Shown here piece by piece: positions 19,458-29,732 of a stretch of 64,000 bases of DNA. Under the pieces are notes generated by a model that saw only the letters and a list, made by a program, of their open reading frames with translations, was not told the DNA's origin and ran no database searches. The position numbers were made by a program, and so were the translations under genes. Each line of letters starts with the position of its first letter. Position 1 is the stretch's first letter. The stretch is from Sulfuricurvum sp. 17-40-25 (GTDB lineage: Bacteria > Campylobacterota > Campylobacteria > Campylobacterales > Sulfurimonadaceae), in assembly GCA_002282015.1 (NCBI GenBank), contig NCIJ01000001.1, positions 186,001-250,000 on the forward strand, given 5' to 3'.

Positions 19458-19946
19458 ATGCAGTTTGGTATTGGGATAGAACACGCACTACATTCATTGT
19501 TTTATCTGATAGATTTACCCAAAAATAAAGCAGTTGGAATAAAAAAAATTGCTGAGATCAATAATCTCGCTGATGCTTATTTATCAAAAATTTTTTCAAA
19601 GTTAAGTAAAGCTGGAATTGTGAGATCCACCCCAGGTACTAAGGGTGGATATGAATTGGCAAAAGATCCTGAAGATATCTCTTTTTGGGATGTCATCGAA
19701 GCAATTGAAGGTTCTTCTAATTTTTTTCAGTGTGTTGAAACTCGAAAAGACAATATATTTGTAGAAGATAAATCAATATTTACAAAAGAGTGCCCTTGTT
19801 TAATCAAAGTAGTTATTCTGGAAGCAGAAGAGCTCTTTCGAAACAGTTTACGAGGTAAATCCTTACGTTGGCTACATGACAAAGTAAAAAAGGATTTTTC
19901 AGCAGAAACAAACAAGTCTATAAGTAACTGGGTTAAAGCAATATAA
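19458..19946 (+). CDS. Rrf2-family transcriptional regulator
   Basis: Winged-helix regulator of the Rrf2 family (IscR, NsrR, CymR relatives), 162 residues from the chosen start. The open frame begins at 19440, but GGAG five bases before the ATG at 19458 and the family-like start MQFGIGIEHALHSLFYL favour that one. The recognition region is LSKIFSKLSKAGIVRSTPGTKGGYEL. Cysteines occur as FQC, then ECPC about 22 residues on, a different spacing from IscR/NsrR but able to hold a metal cluster or sense thiol redox state; this is inference. The likely target is the 25-bp palindrome at 18591-18615 upstream of the SDR gene. Confidence 0.88.
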   Translation: MQFGIGIEHALHSLFYLIDLPKNKAVGIKKIAEINNLADAYLSKIFSKLSKAGIVRSTPGTKGGYELAKDPEDISFWDVIEAIEGSSNFFQCVETRKDNIFVEDKSIFTKECPCLIKVVILEAEELFRNSLRGKSLRWLHDKVKKDFSAETNKSISNWVKAI

Positions 19947-20022
19947 AAAAACCGTGTGTATTAACACAAAAAGAAAGTATTCCTGCGCTTAAAAAAACGC
20001 TAGAAATGAAGAAAAAATAGTA

Positions 20023-21612
20023 TTATAATCGTGCGTAAGAAACGCTGATACACGCGTCTAAAGAAGCTAGTTCTTTGAGGGTTTTTTCGCTAACAACAGA
20101 GTCAACAATAATAACGGCTAATGCTTGGCCACTTTTATTACGACCTAAACGGAAATCAGCAATATTGACCGCATGAGCGGCTAATGTCGTACCAACATGA
20201 CCGATAACGCCTGGGACATCCGTATTTTTAAATAAAATCATATTCCCTTTTGGCTCAACATCAACCCCAAAACCGTTAATATCAACGATACGTTGCACGT
20301 CATCATTAAACATCGTAGCGCTGATCTCAATGACGTCTTTATCGGTAGTCAATCTAACAGTAACCAAGTTTTTATACACGTGGCTACCCGGAAGTTCCTC
20401 GGTTTCGATCTTGATACCGCGCTCTGCTGCCACAAAATCAGCATTAACATAATTAATCGTTTCACCGGATATCTCAGCCAATGCACCTACCGTTACAAAC
20501 GTTGCAATAGAATTAACGTATTGTGCAATATCACCTCGACCGCTTATTTTGATAGAAACAATCGCTGCTTTATTCATTTGAGATGCTAAGAAGCCGACCT
20601 TTTGACTCATTTCTAAAAATGGCTTTACAAAAGAAGGGATCTTAGTTTCATCAATCGGAAGATTCAATGCATGCGGATACGCAATCCCTTTTGCAGCTTC
20701 AATCGCTTGCTGTGCCGCTTCAGTCCCAATGTTATACTGAGATTCAAATGTATTAGCACCCAGGTGTGGAGAAACACAGATGTTATCCAATTCTAAAAGC
20801 TTATGATCCGTTGCAGGTTCTTTGTTAAAAACATCAATCCCTGCAAAACGAATTTTACGTGATTTAAGTCCATCATAAAGAGCTTCTTCATCGTATAATC
20901 CGCCACGAGCACAGTTAATGAGGACAACACCGTCTTTCATCTTTGCAATCTCTTCTGCACCGATCATACCAATCGTTTCTTTGGTCTTAGGAGTATGTAT
21001 AGTGATGATATCACAGTCTAAAATATCTTGGAAATTAGTAGTGTATCGAGCACCTGCATCGGTTGCTTTAGATGGATGAATATACGGATCATACGCTACC
21101 ACTTCCATCTCAAATGCTTTTGAACGAATACCCACACGACTACCGATATTACCAAAACCGATCACACCGAGTTTTTTACCTTTTAGCTCATAGCCATACC
21201 ATTTCTCACGTTTCCAAATACGCTGATTCTTCAAATGATCATGAGAATACGGAAACATACGCATACATGAAAGCATGTGCGTCATGGTCAATTCAACCGC
21301 TGCAATTGTGTTCGCAGTAGGAACGTTCATAACAATAATACCCTCTTTTGAACACCCTGGAATATCCACATTATCTACACCAACACCGGCACGTACTATA
21401 GCTTTTAGCTTTGAACGTGCCGCTTGAATAAACTTCTCATCAACATCAGTTGAACTACGAGTAATTGCAACATCTGCTGTTGCTATAACATCCAACAAAG
21501 CTGTTTTATCCATATCAGCCGCAAAAATCATCTCAATTTGATCATCCGAACGCAACAGATTGAGACCCTCTTCGTGAATATGGTCACATACGACGATTTT
21601 AAATTTTTCCAT
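20023..21612 (-). CDS. serA: D-3-phosphoglycerate dehydrogenase
   Basis: Catalyses the first step of serine synthesis, oxidising 3-phosphoglycerate to 3-phosphohydroxypyruvate with NAD. The 529 residues are the long form: catalytic and nucleotide-binding domains (1-310; GFGNIGSR motif, catalytic His in VSPHLGANT), an allosteric substrate-binding domain (about 315-450) and a C-terminal ACT domain (about 455-529; FKNTDVPGVIGHVGTTLAAH). The ACT domain suggests feedback by serine. The ribosome site AGAGGA overlaps the end of the upstream membrane-protein gene, four bases away, so the two are probably coupled. Confidence 0.96.
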   Translation of the reverse strand: MEKFKIVVCDHIHEEGLNLLRSDDQIEMIFAADMDKTALLDVIATADVAITRSSTDVDEKFIQAARSKLKAIVRAGVGVDNVDIPGCSKEGIIVMNVPTANTIAAVELTMTHMLSCMRMFPYSHDHLKNQRIWKREKWYGYELKGKKLGVIGFGNIGSRVGIRSKAFEMEVVAYDPYIHPSKATDAGARYTTNFQDILDCDIITIHTPKTKETIGMIGAEEIAKMKDGVVLINCARGGLYDEEALYDGLKSRKIRFAGIDVFNKEPATDHKLLELDNICVSPHLGANTFESQYNIGTEAAQQAIEAAKGIAYPHALNLPIDETKIPSFVKPFLEMSQKVGFLASQMNKAAIVSIKISGRGDIAQYVNSIATFVTVGALAEISGETINYVNADFVAAERGIKIETEELPGSHVYKNLVTVRLTTDKDVIEISATMFNDDVQRIVDINGFGVDVEPKGNMILFKNTDVPGVIGHVGTTLAAHAVNIADFRLGRNKSGQALAVIIVDSVVSEKTLKELASLDACISVSYARL

Positions 21613-21616
21613 GGGT

Positions 21617-22102
21617 TTAATCCTCTTTAAACGACGATAAAGTCGCCGAAATTTGATACGTTTTTAGTTTTGCTACAAGGGCTGTGAGCTTGGTTTGATC
21701 GGTTGAATCTATCAACGCGGTCATTTCTTCCCCATCTTGATTTAAAAGATACGGAAGATTACTGTTTTTAAGTTCTTGCTTCAGGCAAAAGAACTCATAT
21801 GAATCCTTCAAAGGAATAACTAAATGATACTGTCGAGCCTTTACAGGACTTTGAGCATCATCCAATACAATGGTCACTTCATTGACAGGATAAAAATACT
21901 CTTTTTCATTACTGATATTAAAATGTTTTATCCATCCTGGTGAGTCCTCTTCCGAAAGTATCGGTTGGGAATCTTTATCCAAATCAGTGCCCTGCCCTAT
22001 GGTAGGAATAGCAGGATTTATATCAATCATAAATGCGACGATAAAGACAGCTACAATAATGGCTATAATCGGAAAGAGCCAATAAGCGAATCGTCGCATC
22101 AC
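21617..22102 (-). CDS. Single-pass membrane protein of unknown function
   Basis: 161 residues that I do not recognise. One N-terminal transmembrane helix (about 6-28, YWLFPIIAIIVAVFIVAFMI) is followed by an acidic linker and a soluble, probably periplasmic alpha/beta domain (about 60-155). The tail segment (EEMTALIDSTDQTKLTALVAKLKTYQI) resembles a small ferredoxin-like or SPOR-like fold, which is only an impression. The frame opens with GTG then ATG, so the ATG at 22099 may be the true start. It sits 3 bases after rpsA and 4 before serA, so it is co-transcribed with both. Confidence 0.7.
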   Translation of the reverse strand: MMRRFAYWLFPIIAIIVAVFIVAFMIDINPAIPTIGQGTDLDKDSQPILSEEDSPGWIKHFNISNEKEYFYPVNEVTIVLDDAQSPVKARQYHLVIPLKDSYEFFCLKQELKNSNLPYLLNQDGEEMTALIDSTDQTKLTALVAKLKTYQISATLSSFKED

Positions 22103-22105
22103 AAA

Positions 22106-23761
22106 TTATTTAAATTTATCTTTAATCAAATCACCGAGACTGTGTGCATCGTTATCGTTAATTTCATTGAGCATCTCTTGGTCTTTGATACGCTCTAACT
22201 TGCGCACAGAAAGGCGAATACGATCACGTTTAGCATCAATAACCATGATAACAGCATCAATCACTTGACCGATTTGAAGCTCTTCAGGTTCCATTGGAGA
22301 AAGATCTTCATTACGGATCAATGCATCAACACCACCTTCCAATGAAACAAAGACACCAAAATCTTTAATATCACGGATCGTTGCACTAACAACCTCATTC
22401 ATTTTATGAGTAAGTGCAAACTTATCGATTGGGCTCTCTTCCAAAGATTTACGGTTCAATGAGATTTTTTCATCATCAACATTGATTTTCGCTACTTTGA
22501 CTTCAATCTCATCACCGCTTTTTAATGTTTCTTTACATTTAGCGTTTTTATCCCATGAAAGATCTTGATTATGAAGCAATCCTTCTACACCATTGACTCT
22601 GATAAAAGCACCAAAATCAGTAAGTGATGTTACCGTACCTGTAAGGACATCACCTTCACGTGTTTTTTTCAAAAATTCTTCAAATGGTTTTGGCTGAAGA
22701 CGCTTATAAGAAACCCGTAGCTTATGAGTATCCGAATTGATCTCAATGACTTCAACGTCAATTTCTTGACCCATTGTCAAATAATCTTTAGGATGCTTGA
22801 TATTTTTATCCCATGTAATTTCAGAGATATGCAAAAATCCTTCGATATCATTACCCAAATCAACAAATACACCATATGGCTCGATGTTACTGACGGTAAC
22901 GGTGATAGTATCACCCTCGTCCAATGCTTCTTCTACTTCTTTCCATGGATCAGACTGAACCGCTTTAATAGAGAGAGAAAGGTGACGTTTTTCTTTATCG
23001 TATGCGATTGCTTTAACGTTAACGATATCGCCTTCTTTATAAAGCTTTGATGGGTTAACAGGACCTTTATAGCTGATCTCATTGTAATGAACCAAACCAT
23101 CAATCCCACCAGCATCAACAAACATACCGTAACTTGTGATCTTCTTGATGGTACCTTGGATAACTTTACCCTCTTCCATCAATGCGTCGATCACTTCTTT
23201 TTTACGCTTACGCTCATCATTGAAAAGCTTACGACGAGAAACAACGATAGATGCTTCAGCCGCGTCTACTTTTACCACTTGTGCTTTGATTGTCTTTCCA
23301 ACAACTTGATCCGTATCTTTAAACGCTGCAAGTGAGCGAGGAAGGAAGAAATGAACATCATCTGCTTCCAAAAGATAGCCGCCTTTGTTCTTCTTTGTAA
23401 CCAATGCTTCGATTACAACTGACTCAAAGTCTTCTTTGTGGGCATTAATAAATGCTAATGTTTTTTCTTGCTCAAGTACTTTTTTGTACGAAATTTTTGG
23501 ACGCTCATTGTAGTGCCCGATTACCATAACGGTAATTTTATCGCCAACGTTAAAAAGAAGATTGCCAGATGCATCACGAATTTCATCCAATGAAAGGATA
23601 CCCTCAAGTTTTTCACCAACGCCTACCAACGCACGGTTATCACCCTCTTGGATCTCTACTACTTCACCTTCTGTAATGCGTGTGGATTCTTGCTCTTTGA
23701 ACGATGCCTCCAGCATTTCAGCAAAATTTTCTTCTTCAAATGCTTCGTTATCGAAAGCCAT
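22106..23761 (-). CDS. rpsA: 30S ribosomal protein S1
   Basis: Ribosomal protein that binds mRNA and helps initiation on structured or weak leaders. The 551 residues contain six S1/OB-fold repeats. Repeats 3-6 show typical cores (GTIKKITSYGMFVDAGGIDGLVH, ISNIEPYGVFVDLGNDIEGFLH, GTVTSLTDFGAFIRVNGVEGLLH, ATIRDIKDFGVFVSLEGGVDALI; each given here as a recognisable segment), and the two N-terminal repeats are the diverged ribosome-binding ones. The C-terminal tail (MLNEINDNDAHSLGDLIKDKFK) is conserved in S1 proteins. It heads the run rpsA, membrane protein, serA; AAGGG lies upstream of the ATG. Confidence 0.97.
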   Translation of the reverse strand: MAFDNEAFEEENFAEMLEASFKEQESTRITEGEVVEIQEGDNRALVGVGEKLEGILSLDEIRDASGNLLFNVGDKITVMVIGHYNERPKISYKKVLEQEKTLAFINAHKEDFESVVIEALVTKKNKGGYLLEADDVHFFLPRSLAAFKDTDQVVGKTIKAQVVKVDAAEASIVVSRRKLFNDERKRKKEVIDALMEEGKVIQGTIKKITSYGMFVDAGGIDGLVHYNEISYKGPVNPSKLYKEGDIVNVKAIAYDKEKRHLSLSIKAVQSDPWKEVEEALDEGDTITVTVSNIEPYGVFVDLGNDIEGFLHISEITWDKNIKHPKDYLTMGQEIDVEVIEINSDTHKLRVSYKRLQPKPFEEFLKKTREGDVLTGTVTSLTDFGAFIRVNGVEGLLHNQDLSWDKNAKCKETLKSGDEIEVKVAKINVDDEKISLNRKSLEESPIDKFALTHKMNEVVSATIRDIKDFGVFVSLEGGVDALIRNEDLSPMEPEELQIGQVIDAVIMVIDAKRDRIRLSVRKLERIKDQEMLNEINDNDAHSLGDLIKDKFK

Positions 23762-23834
23762 GCCTATTCCCTTGTAACTAAAATTGGCTGATTATAGCGT
23801 AAAAATGCTTGTTTTTTGATTAGCCTAAGGAGAT

Positions 23835-24668
23835 TTAGGCTTGGGTTAAGTCTTGGATTTTTGCAATAACGCCTTGTATAATCCAATCAGGCGTAGAAGC
23901 ACCTGCACTGATACCGCACAGATTTTTATTCACAAACCATTCGGACTTTACATCCAAATCGCTCTCAATATAGTAACTGTCAGGGCATTCACTCAGGGCA
24001 ATGGAGTGCAGTTGTTTGGTATTGGAAGAGTTTTTTCCCCCGATAACAATCATTACGTCTGCTTCCTGTGCCAATTTGGATATCGCATCTTGATTTTCCA
24101 GTGTAGCGTTACAAATCGTATTAAAGACACGTACTTCTTTGTGCGTCATCATCAATTTTGCGACAATTTGCTGATATTCTTCTATTTTTCGGGTCGTTTG
24201 GGCAACCACCGCTACTTTTTCTCGCAAATGCAACTGATCAACTTCTTCAACAGAGTTAACCACATAAGCTGACCCTGAGGCATAGCTTTTTACCCCCTTG
24301 ATTTCAGGATGGGATTCATCTCCAAAAATCAGAATATCATAGCCTTGCTCGCTCATCTCTTCACAAATTTGCTGAGGCTTGGTGACGTATGGGCACGTTG
24401 CATCAATCACATTGACCTGACGCTCATGCAAAAGAGAAAGTTCCTCTTTTGGAATTCCGTGTGTACGGATAACCGCCGTATCACCTGAGTGAAAGCTGTC
24501 CAAATTTTCACTCAAAGCGACATTAAAATCACGTTTAAGGCGATCAATCTCATTCGCATTATGAATCAATGGTCCATAGGTTGCAGAGTTACGGTTTTCT
24601 TCCGCAATTTTTATCGCACGTTTAACGCCAAAACAAAATCCGTAATTCTCTGCTAATTGTATTTTCAT
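23835..24668 (-). CDS. ispH: 4-hydroxy-3-methylbut-2-enyl diphosphate reductase
   Basis: Last enzyme of the non-mevalonate isoprenoid pathway; reduces HMBPP to isopentenyl and dimethylallyl diphosphate using a 4Fe-4S cluster. The start at 24668 gives 277 residues and a 4-base ATGA overlap with aroA. The frame stays open six codons further, but [18 protein letters not shown] is the family N-terminus. Cluster cysteines are Cys12, Cys92 (DATCP) and Cys186 (ICNAT) in this numbering. Its products would feed the polyprenyl synthase at 40359. It lies at the end of the pheST-aroA-ispH run. Confidence 0.97.
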   Translation of the reverse strand: MKIQLAENYGFCFGVKRAIKIAEENRNSATYGPLIHNANEIDRLKRDFNVALSENLDSFHSGDTAVIRTHGIPKEELSLLHERQVNVIDATCPYVTKPQQICEEMSEQGYDILIFGDESHPEIKGVKSYASGSAYVVNSVEEVDQLHLREKVAVVAQTTRKIEEYQQIVAKLMMTHKEVRVFNTICNATLENQDAISKLAQEADVMIVIGGKNSSNTKQLHSIALSECPDSYYIESDLDVKSEWFVNKNLCGISAGASTPDWIIQGVIAKIQDLTQA

Positions 24669-25942
24669 CGTATTACCTTCGTACATTGCCCTAATAACTC
24701 AAAAAAATTCGGAAATGAGGTATTAATACACTCGATATCTTCCACTTCCATACCACATCGTAATCCTGCTATTAAAAAACTCATAGCGATACGATGATCG
24801 CCGTAGCTGTTAACGCACGCTTTACGTAAAGTACCCCCATTTACCGCATATCCGTCAGGATATTCTTCCGTAGTGATACCGCACAAATTAAGATTGTCAA
24901 CCACGGTTTTAATACGATCAGACTCTTTAACCCGCAACTCTTCGGCATTTTTAATAATGCTTTGTCCGCTGGCACATGCCATAGCGATAGAGAGTGCCGG
25001 CAGTTCATCAATAAGCCATGAAATATTTTCCTCTACGACTACTGCTTTTAAAGGAGCACTTTTAACCGTAATAGTACCGATAGGTTCATAGCGTTCATCC
25101 GTAATATCATACGTAATGTTCGCTCCCATACGCTCCAGCACTTTAAACGCTTCAATACGGGTCACATTGAGAGTAACGCCTTCCAATACTGCACTTGCAT
25201 TGGGAGTAATCGCTGCCGCGACCGCAAAGAAAAAAGCACTGGAAGGATCGGCAGGAACACGTATGTTTAAGGGTTTCAATGCCTTCTCAAGCGGCCACAC
25301 TTTCGTAATTAGCCCCTGTGTCTCAATATGCGCCCCCATTCCCTTGAGCATCCGCTCTGTATGGTCACGGCTAAGTTCAGGCTCATAATAGGTACACACG
25401 CCATCCGAACGCAATGCGGCTAATATCATGGCACTTTTTACTTGGGCTGAAGCAATTTTGGATTCATAGTTAAACGCTTGCAAAGAAGCGCCGCGTATAG
25501 AAAGAGGAGCCAAATCCCCATCAGCCCTACCATCAAGTTTCGCACCGATATTGCGAAGCGGTTGAGTAACCCGTTTCATCGGACGACGCTTGAGGTATTC
25601 ATCTCCTGTAAGGATAAAATGCCCCTGCGCAGAGGAAAGCAGTCCGCAAAAAAGGCGCATTCCTGTCCCTGAATTGCCACAATCCAATATTTCAGAACTC
25701 TCTTTGATTCCATTGGAGGTGATGGTGATCACGGATCCGTCATCGTGAATATCTGCTCCCAATTGCCCTACAATTTTCAACGTATTGAGCGTATCCTCTG
25801 CACGTAAGAAATTTTCAATACGGCTCTCACCCTGCGCTAAAACAGCAAACATCGCTGATCGGTGTGAAATGGATTTATCACCGGCTATTGCATCGCTTTT
25901 AAAACTAAAGGCATCCGCAGATTCAACACATGCACGCATCAT
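24665..25942 (-). CDS. aroA: 3-phosphoshikimate 1-carboxyvinyltransferase (EPSP synthase)
   Basis: Shikimate pathway enzyme that transfers an enolpyruvyl group from PEP to shikimate-3-phosphate. 425 residues; motifs include [13 protein letters not shown] near 22 (substrate-binding Lys and Ser), [16 protein letters not shown] near 87 (family signature region), and [12 protein letters not shown] near 340. NSGTGMR rather than NAGTAMR resembles class II EPSP synthases. It overlaps pheT by 4 bases and ispH by 4 bases, placing it firmly inside one operon. In other Campylobacterota pheS, pheT and aroA are also neighbours. Confidence 0.97.
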   Translation of the reverse strand: MMRACVESADAFSFKSDAIAGDKSISHRSAMFAVLAQGESRIENFLRAEDTLNTLKIVGQLGADIHDDGSVITITSNGIKESSEILDCGNSGTGMRLFCGLLSSAQGHFILTGDEYLKRRPMKRVTQPLRNIGAKLDGRADGDLAPLSIRGASLQAFNYESKIASAQVKSAMILAALRSDGVCTYYEPELSRDHTERMLKGMGAHIETQGLITKVWPLEKALKPLNIRVPADPSSAFFFAVAAAITPNASAVLEGVTLNVTRIEAFKVLERMGANITYDITDERYEPIGTITVKSAPLKAVVVEENISWLIDELPALSIAMACASGQSIIKNAEELRVKESDRIKTVVDNLNLCGITTEEYPDGYAVNGGTLRKACVNSYGDHRIAMSFLIAGLRCGMEVEDIECINTSFPNFFELLGQCTKVIR

Positions 25943-28272
25943 CGCAAGCTCACTCCCAGTTCTTCTTTAAGTCCTGTCAAAATCCACTCGATCGCTGCGG
26001 TTATCTCTTCTTCTTCAAGTGTTTTTTCTTCTGATTGCAAAACAAAACGCAAACTAAGACTCACTTTGTCTCCTAAGCTTTCCGATGCATAACGGTCAAC
26101 CGGATAATAACGCTTAATCTCTGCACTTACGTGCTTGGCTATGACCTCTTTAATCGCTTCATACGTCAGTGATTTGGGAATTAAAATACTCAAATCTCTA
26201 AAAGATGCCTGATATTTTGAAAAAGGCTTTGCCTGAACCAATCCATATTCAAGACAATCCATATCAAGTTCACATACATACGTATGCCCAAGATCAAGTT
26301 CCTCTTCAACATGAGGATGAACTCTAAACAGTTCTCCTGCTTCTTTACCATCTATCATTACTTTGGCACACATATAGGGATGCGATAAAGTATGCGTCGT
26401 TGTGTGAGCTGACAATTCAAAACTTCCAGCTATATCACTGATACGCTGAGTAAACGTCGTAAAGTCAATACTTGGTGCTTTTCCAGCATTGGAAAGCTTG
26501 TCCATCTCAGATGCACCACTGATGACAAAAGCAATACGTTTAGTCTCATTACGATTCGTATCAAAAACCATCCCGCATTCAAATAAGGCAATTTTTCTCT
26601 GATTAACTTTAACATTGGCACTTGCTGAAAGTAACAATCCCATCAATAATGTTGGACGAAGAGTATCCATAGTCGCTGTAATTGGGTTAAGAAGTTCTTT
26701 ACTCTCATGGGTACACGCAAATCCAAAACGCTCTAAGGTAGCGCGTTCATTGAACACAAAATGGACACTTTCAAAAAAGCCAGTTGCCGCTGCACGCTGT
26801 CGGTACATTCGTGTTTTACGATATTCCTCTAAATCTGCCGTATTCTGATTGCTCTCAGCAAAAACAAGAGCTTGAGAAGGAATATTATCAATCCCTACAA
26901 TACGGACGATCTCTTCAACAATATCTTGCTTATTGACAATATCGTGCCTGAAATGCGGTATCGTTATTGCAAAAATAGAGGTTTTTGGCTTACTAATAAG
27001 CATCCCCAAATTTTTCAGAATATGGGTTAATGTCGTTTTATCGACTTTCATTCCAATGAATAATTCAAATTCACCCTCAGACATCGTAACAACACGTGCT
27101 TCTCTTGGACTTTGAAGTTCTAAATTGCCGGCATAAACAGCGGATTGTGAATAGTGCTCAAATAAATCCATAGCGAAGCGCATACCACTGTTCAGTTTAG
27201 GCTCACTACCCCTAGAAGTACGGTAATAATGAGGACAGCTTGCAATCTTCGTTTCACCCATCTTCCGTGCAATGATTTCAGGAGGAATGTAGCTTGCCTC
27301 AATAATAGCAAGTCCTTCACTCATACTAAAACGTGCTTCTTTTTCTTGTGAAACACCAATTACAGAAAGTTTTTCTTTACCATACAATGAGGCATAGCCA
27401 TTATCATCTTGCGCAAGAGTGATAATAGATTTTGCATTAGGTGTCTCTTCTAACGTTGCAAATGGATACGCGCGTAAAATAACACCCGTATTTTGCGTCG
27501 TGTATTGCAAAAACGCATCCAAAGTAGTCTCATAACTCTCTTCAATAATCGCCATGCGCAATGCTACGAGTAAAGGAACGGTTAACTCTTTGATATCTAC
27601 AGCTCCAAAGAGTAATTCGGTATCATAGGTCTCTGTGTGCTGAAGCTGTAGGATACGTCCGATACCCAATCGCCCTTCTTGTTCCTCTTTTTTTTGTATC
27701 TCTTTGAGGTCTTTATTAAAAGCAGCACTCAAATCGCGTGCAATACCATGAATGCTTAAACAGTCTCCACGATTGGCAGTTAGCTCGATCTCGATAATAT
27801 CATCACAAAATATCGGATACGTATTAAGTTCTTGACCAATAGTCAGTTTCCCAATACTCTCATCGAGGATCATAATCCCCTCGCCTATAGAAGGAAGTCC
27901 AATCTCTTTTGAAGAACAGATCATCCCCAAAGACTCTACTCCACGAAGTTTTGCCGCTTTGATTTTCAATCCATCCGGTAAAACCGCATCTACCATCGCA
28001 ACTGCGACATAGATGCCTGCACGAACATTGGAAGCACCGCACACGATTTGACGTACATCATTACCTGTGTTGACCTGACAGACGTTCAGTTTGTCGGCAT
28101 CAGGGTGACGCTCACAGCTATCAACAAAACCGACAACGATTTTATCCGGTACGTTGATGACATCATGTCGATCCACTTCCAGACCGATTGCATTTAATGT
28201 TTTTAAAAGCAGTGGCGTATCTATTTCACTTAGATCAATCCACTCATTTAGCCAATTTTTTGTAACGATCAT
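25939..28272 (-). CDS. pheT: Phenylalanine-tRNA ligase beta subunit
   Basis: Beta chain of the heterotetrameric PheRS that charges tRNA-Phe. 777 residues, full length: N-terminal tRNA-binding OB domain (about 40-150, [22 protein letters not shown]), B3/B4 editing region, B5 domain (about 400-470), catalytic-like core, and the C-terminal anticodon-binding FDX-ACB domain ([16 protein letters not shown] onward). It overlaps pheS and aroA by 4 bases each. No attenuator-like leader is evident upstream of pheS. Confidence 0.97.
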   Translation of the reverse strand: MIVTKNWLNEWIDLSEIDTPLLLKTLNAIGLEVDRHDVINVPDKIVVGFVDSCERHPDADKLNVCQVNTGNDVRQIVCGASNVRAGIYVAVAMVDAVLPDGLKIKAAKLRGVESLGMICSSKEIGLPSIGEGIMILDESIGKLTIGQELNTYPIFCDDIIEIELTANRGDCLSIHGIARDLSAAFNKDLKEIQKKEEQEGRLGIGRILQLQHTETYDTELLFGAVDIKELTVPLLVALRMAIIEESYETTLDAFLQYTTQNTGVILRAYPFATLEETPNAKSIITLAQDDNGYASLYGKEKLSVIGVSQEKEARFSMSEGLAIIEASYIPPEIIARKMGETKIASCPHYYRTSRGSEPKLNSGMRFAMDLFEHYSQSAVYAGNLELQSPREARVVTMSEGEFELFIGMKVDKTTLTHILKNLGMLISKPKTSIFAITIPHFRHDIVNKQDIVEEIVRIVGIDNIPSQALVFAESNQNTADLEEYRKTRMYRQRAAATGFFESVHFVFNERATLERFGFACTHESKELLNPITATMDTLRPTLLMGLLLSASANVKVNQRKIALFECGMVFDTNRNETKRIAFVISGASEMDKLSNAGKAPSIDFTTFTQRISDIAGSFELSAHTTTHTLSHPYMCAKVMIDGKEAGELFRVHPHVEEELDLGHTYVCELDMDCLEYGLVQAKPFSKYQASFRDLSILIPKSLTYEAIKEVIAKHVSAEIKRYYPVDRYASESLGDKVSLSLRFVLQSEEKTLEEEEITAAIEWILTGLKEELGVSLR

Positions 28273-29282
28273 CTAAACTGCTCCAATAATCTAACATCAC
28301 CCTCAAACAGAGATCGTAAATCGCCAATGCGATGTATCAGCATCGCAAAACGCTCAACACCAAGACCAAAGGCATAGCCGCTGACATTTTCATAGCCTAC
28401 CGCTTTAAAGACATTAGGATCAACGATACCGCATCCTAATACTTCTAGCCATCCTGTCTTTGAACAGACACGACATCCTTTACCCGCACAAAAAATACAG
28501 CTAATATCCACTTCAGCCGATGGCTCTGTAAACGGAAAAAAGCTCGGACGGAAACGGACATCAATATCCCCAAACATCGTTTTGAGGAAGTCTTCAAGGA
28601 TAAACTTGAGATTTGAAAAAGAAACCTTACCTTCTTCTTCGACCACTAAACCCTCGACTTGATGAAACATTGGGGTATGCGTCAAATCATAGTCACGACG
28701 GAATACAGCACCCGGTGCGATCATACGAATCGGTGGCTGAGTACTCAGCATCGTACGTATTTGAACCGGTGACGTATGCGTTCGTAACAACATTGAATCT
28801 TTAAAATAAAAAGTGTCTTGCATATCACGTGCAGGATGGAATTTTGGAAGATTCAATGCCTCAAAATTATGAAAATCATCTTCAACCATAGGCCCCGTTT
28901 GCACCGAAAAATTCATCGCGGTAAAATATTCGACAATACGGTCCATTGTCTCTAGTACAGGATGCAAACTCCCTTTTTCACTCGAAGGGGAAAAAAGGCT
29001 CACATCAATGGCTTCTTCTTTCATCGTTTGCTCAAGATGGGCAAGTGCCAATACGAGTTTTCGCTCTAATAATAGTGCGTTTAATCCCTCTTTGTGAATA
29101 TTAAGCTCTTTTGCAAACGTCCCTTTTTGCTCATCGGGAACATCTTTCATACGGGCGAACTCTGCGTTCATTATCCCTTTTTTGCCAAAGACAGAAATAC
29201 GAATCTCTTCAATTTTATCAATTGTATCGGCCGATTTTATAGCGTTGTACCACTCTTCCAAAGCTAAATCTCCATCATTCAT
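28269..29282 (-). CDS. pheS: Phenylalanine-tRNA ligase alpha subunit
   Basis: Catalytic alpha chain of PheRS; class II aminoacyl-tRNA synthetase. 337 residues: N-terminal helical coiled coil for tRNA binding (1-90), then the catalytic domain with motif 2 ([25 protein letters not shown]) and motif 3 (GFGLGVER-like, here [11 protein letters not shown]). A four-cysteine group ([12 protein letters not shown] near 262-273) could bind zinc, as in several PheS proteins. It is the first gene of the run pheS-pheT-aroA-ispH, transcribed divergently from the HIT gene. Confidence 0.97.
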   Translation of the reverse strand: MNDGDLALEEWYNAIKSADTIDKIEEIRISVFGKKGIMNAEFARMKDVPDEQKGTFAKELNIHKEGLNALLLERKLVLALAHLEQTMKEEAIDVSLFSPSSEKGSLHPVLETMDRIVEYFTAMNFSVQTGPMVEDDFHNFEALNLPKFHPARDMQDTFYFKDSMLLRTHTSPVQIRTMLSTQPPIRMIAPGAVFRRDYDLTHTPMFHQVEGLVVEEEGKVSFSNLKFILEDFLKTMFGDIDVRFRPSFFPFTEPSAEVDISCIFCAGKGCRVCSKTGWLEVLGCGIVDPNVFKAVGYENVSGYAFGLGVERFAMLIHRIGDLRSLFEGDVRLLEQFR

Positions 29283-29371
29283 TATAGTTAGGCAATTGTA
29301 ATCAAATCTCTTTTACAATAAGCTTCAAGGCTTCATCTGTATGCTACAATGAGGATAAAAAAAGGTTTAGC

Positions 29372-29728
29372 ATGTGCATATTTTGTAAAATCGTCACCAA
29401 AGAAATCCCTTCCAACATGGTTGCTGAAAATGAAAGTTTTTACGCATTTCATGACATCAACCCAAAAGCTCCCGTGCATGTACTCATTATTCCAAAAGCT
29501 CACTACGATAGTTTTCGTGATATTCCTGGTGATGTTATGGGGAAAATGACTACGTTTATGCAAAATGTAGCTAAAGAAGTAGGTATTGATGAAAGTGGTT
29601 ATCGTATCATCAGTAATATCGGTGATGACGGTGCTCAAGAAGTGAAGCACTTGCACTTCCATCTTTTAGGCGGGACTCATCTGCATTGGGGCCATTTTAG
29701 CGACGCCAATTCAAAAGATTTTCTCTAA
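29372..29728 (+). CDS. HIT-family nucleotide hydrolase (HinT-like)
   Basis: Histidine-triad protein of the HinT branch, typically a purine nucleoside phosphoramidase. 118 residues, standard length. The triad HLHFHLL spans 93-99 with His93, His95 and His97. Cys2 and Cys5 with downstream histidines form the zinc-type N-terminus (MCIFCKI) common in bacterial HinT. An AGG lies before ATG. A single gene facing the diguanylate cyclase, whose stop is 4 bases away, so the two transcripts must read into each other unless they end in the coding regions. Confidence 0.94.
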   Translation: MCIFCKIVTKEIPSNMVAENESFYAFHDINPKAPVHVLIIPKAHYDSFRDIPGDVMGKMTTFMQNVAKEVGIDESGYRIISNIGDDGAQEVKHLHFHLLGGTHLHWGHFSDANSKDFL

Positions 29729-29732
29729 AGGC

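Noticed and set aside
19947-20022. Terminator between the Rrf2 gene and serA
   Set aside because: Only short, weak dyads (for example GTGT / ACAC) without a T-run.
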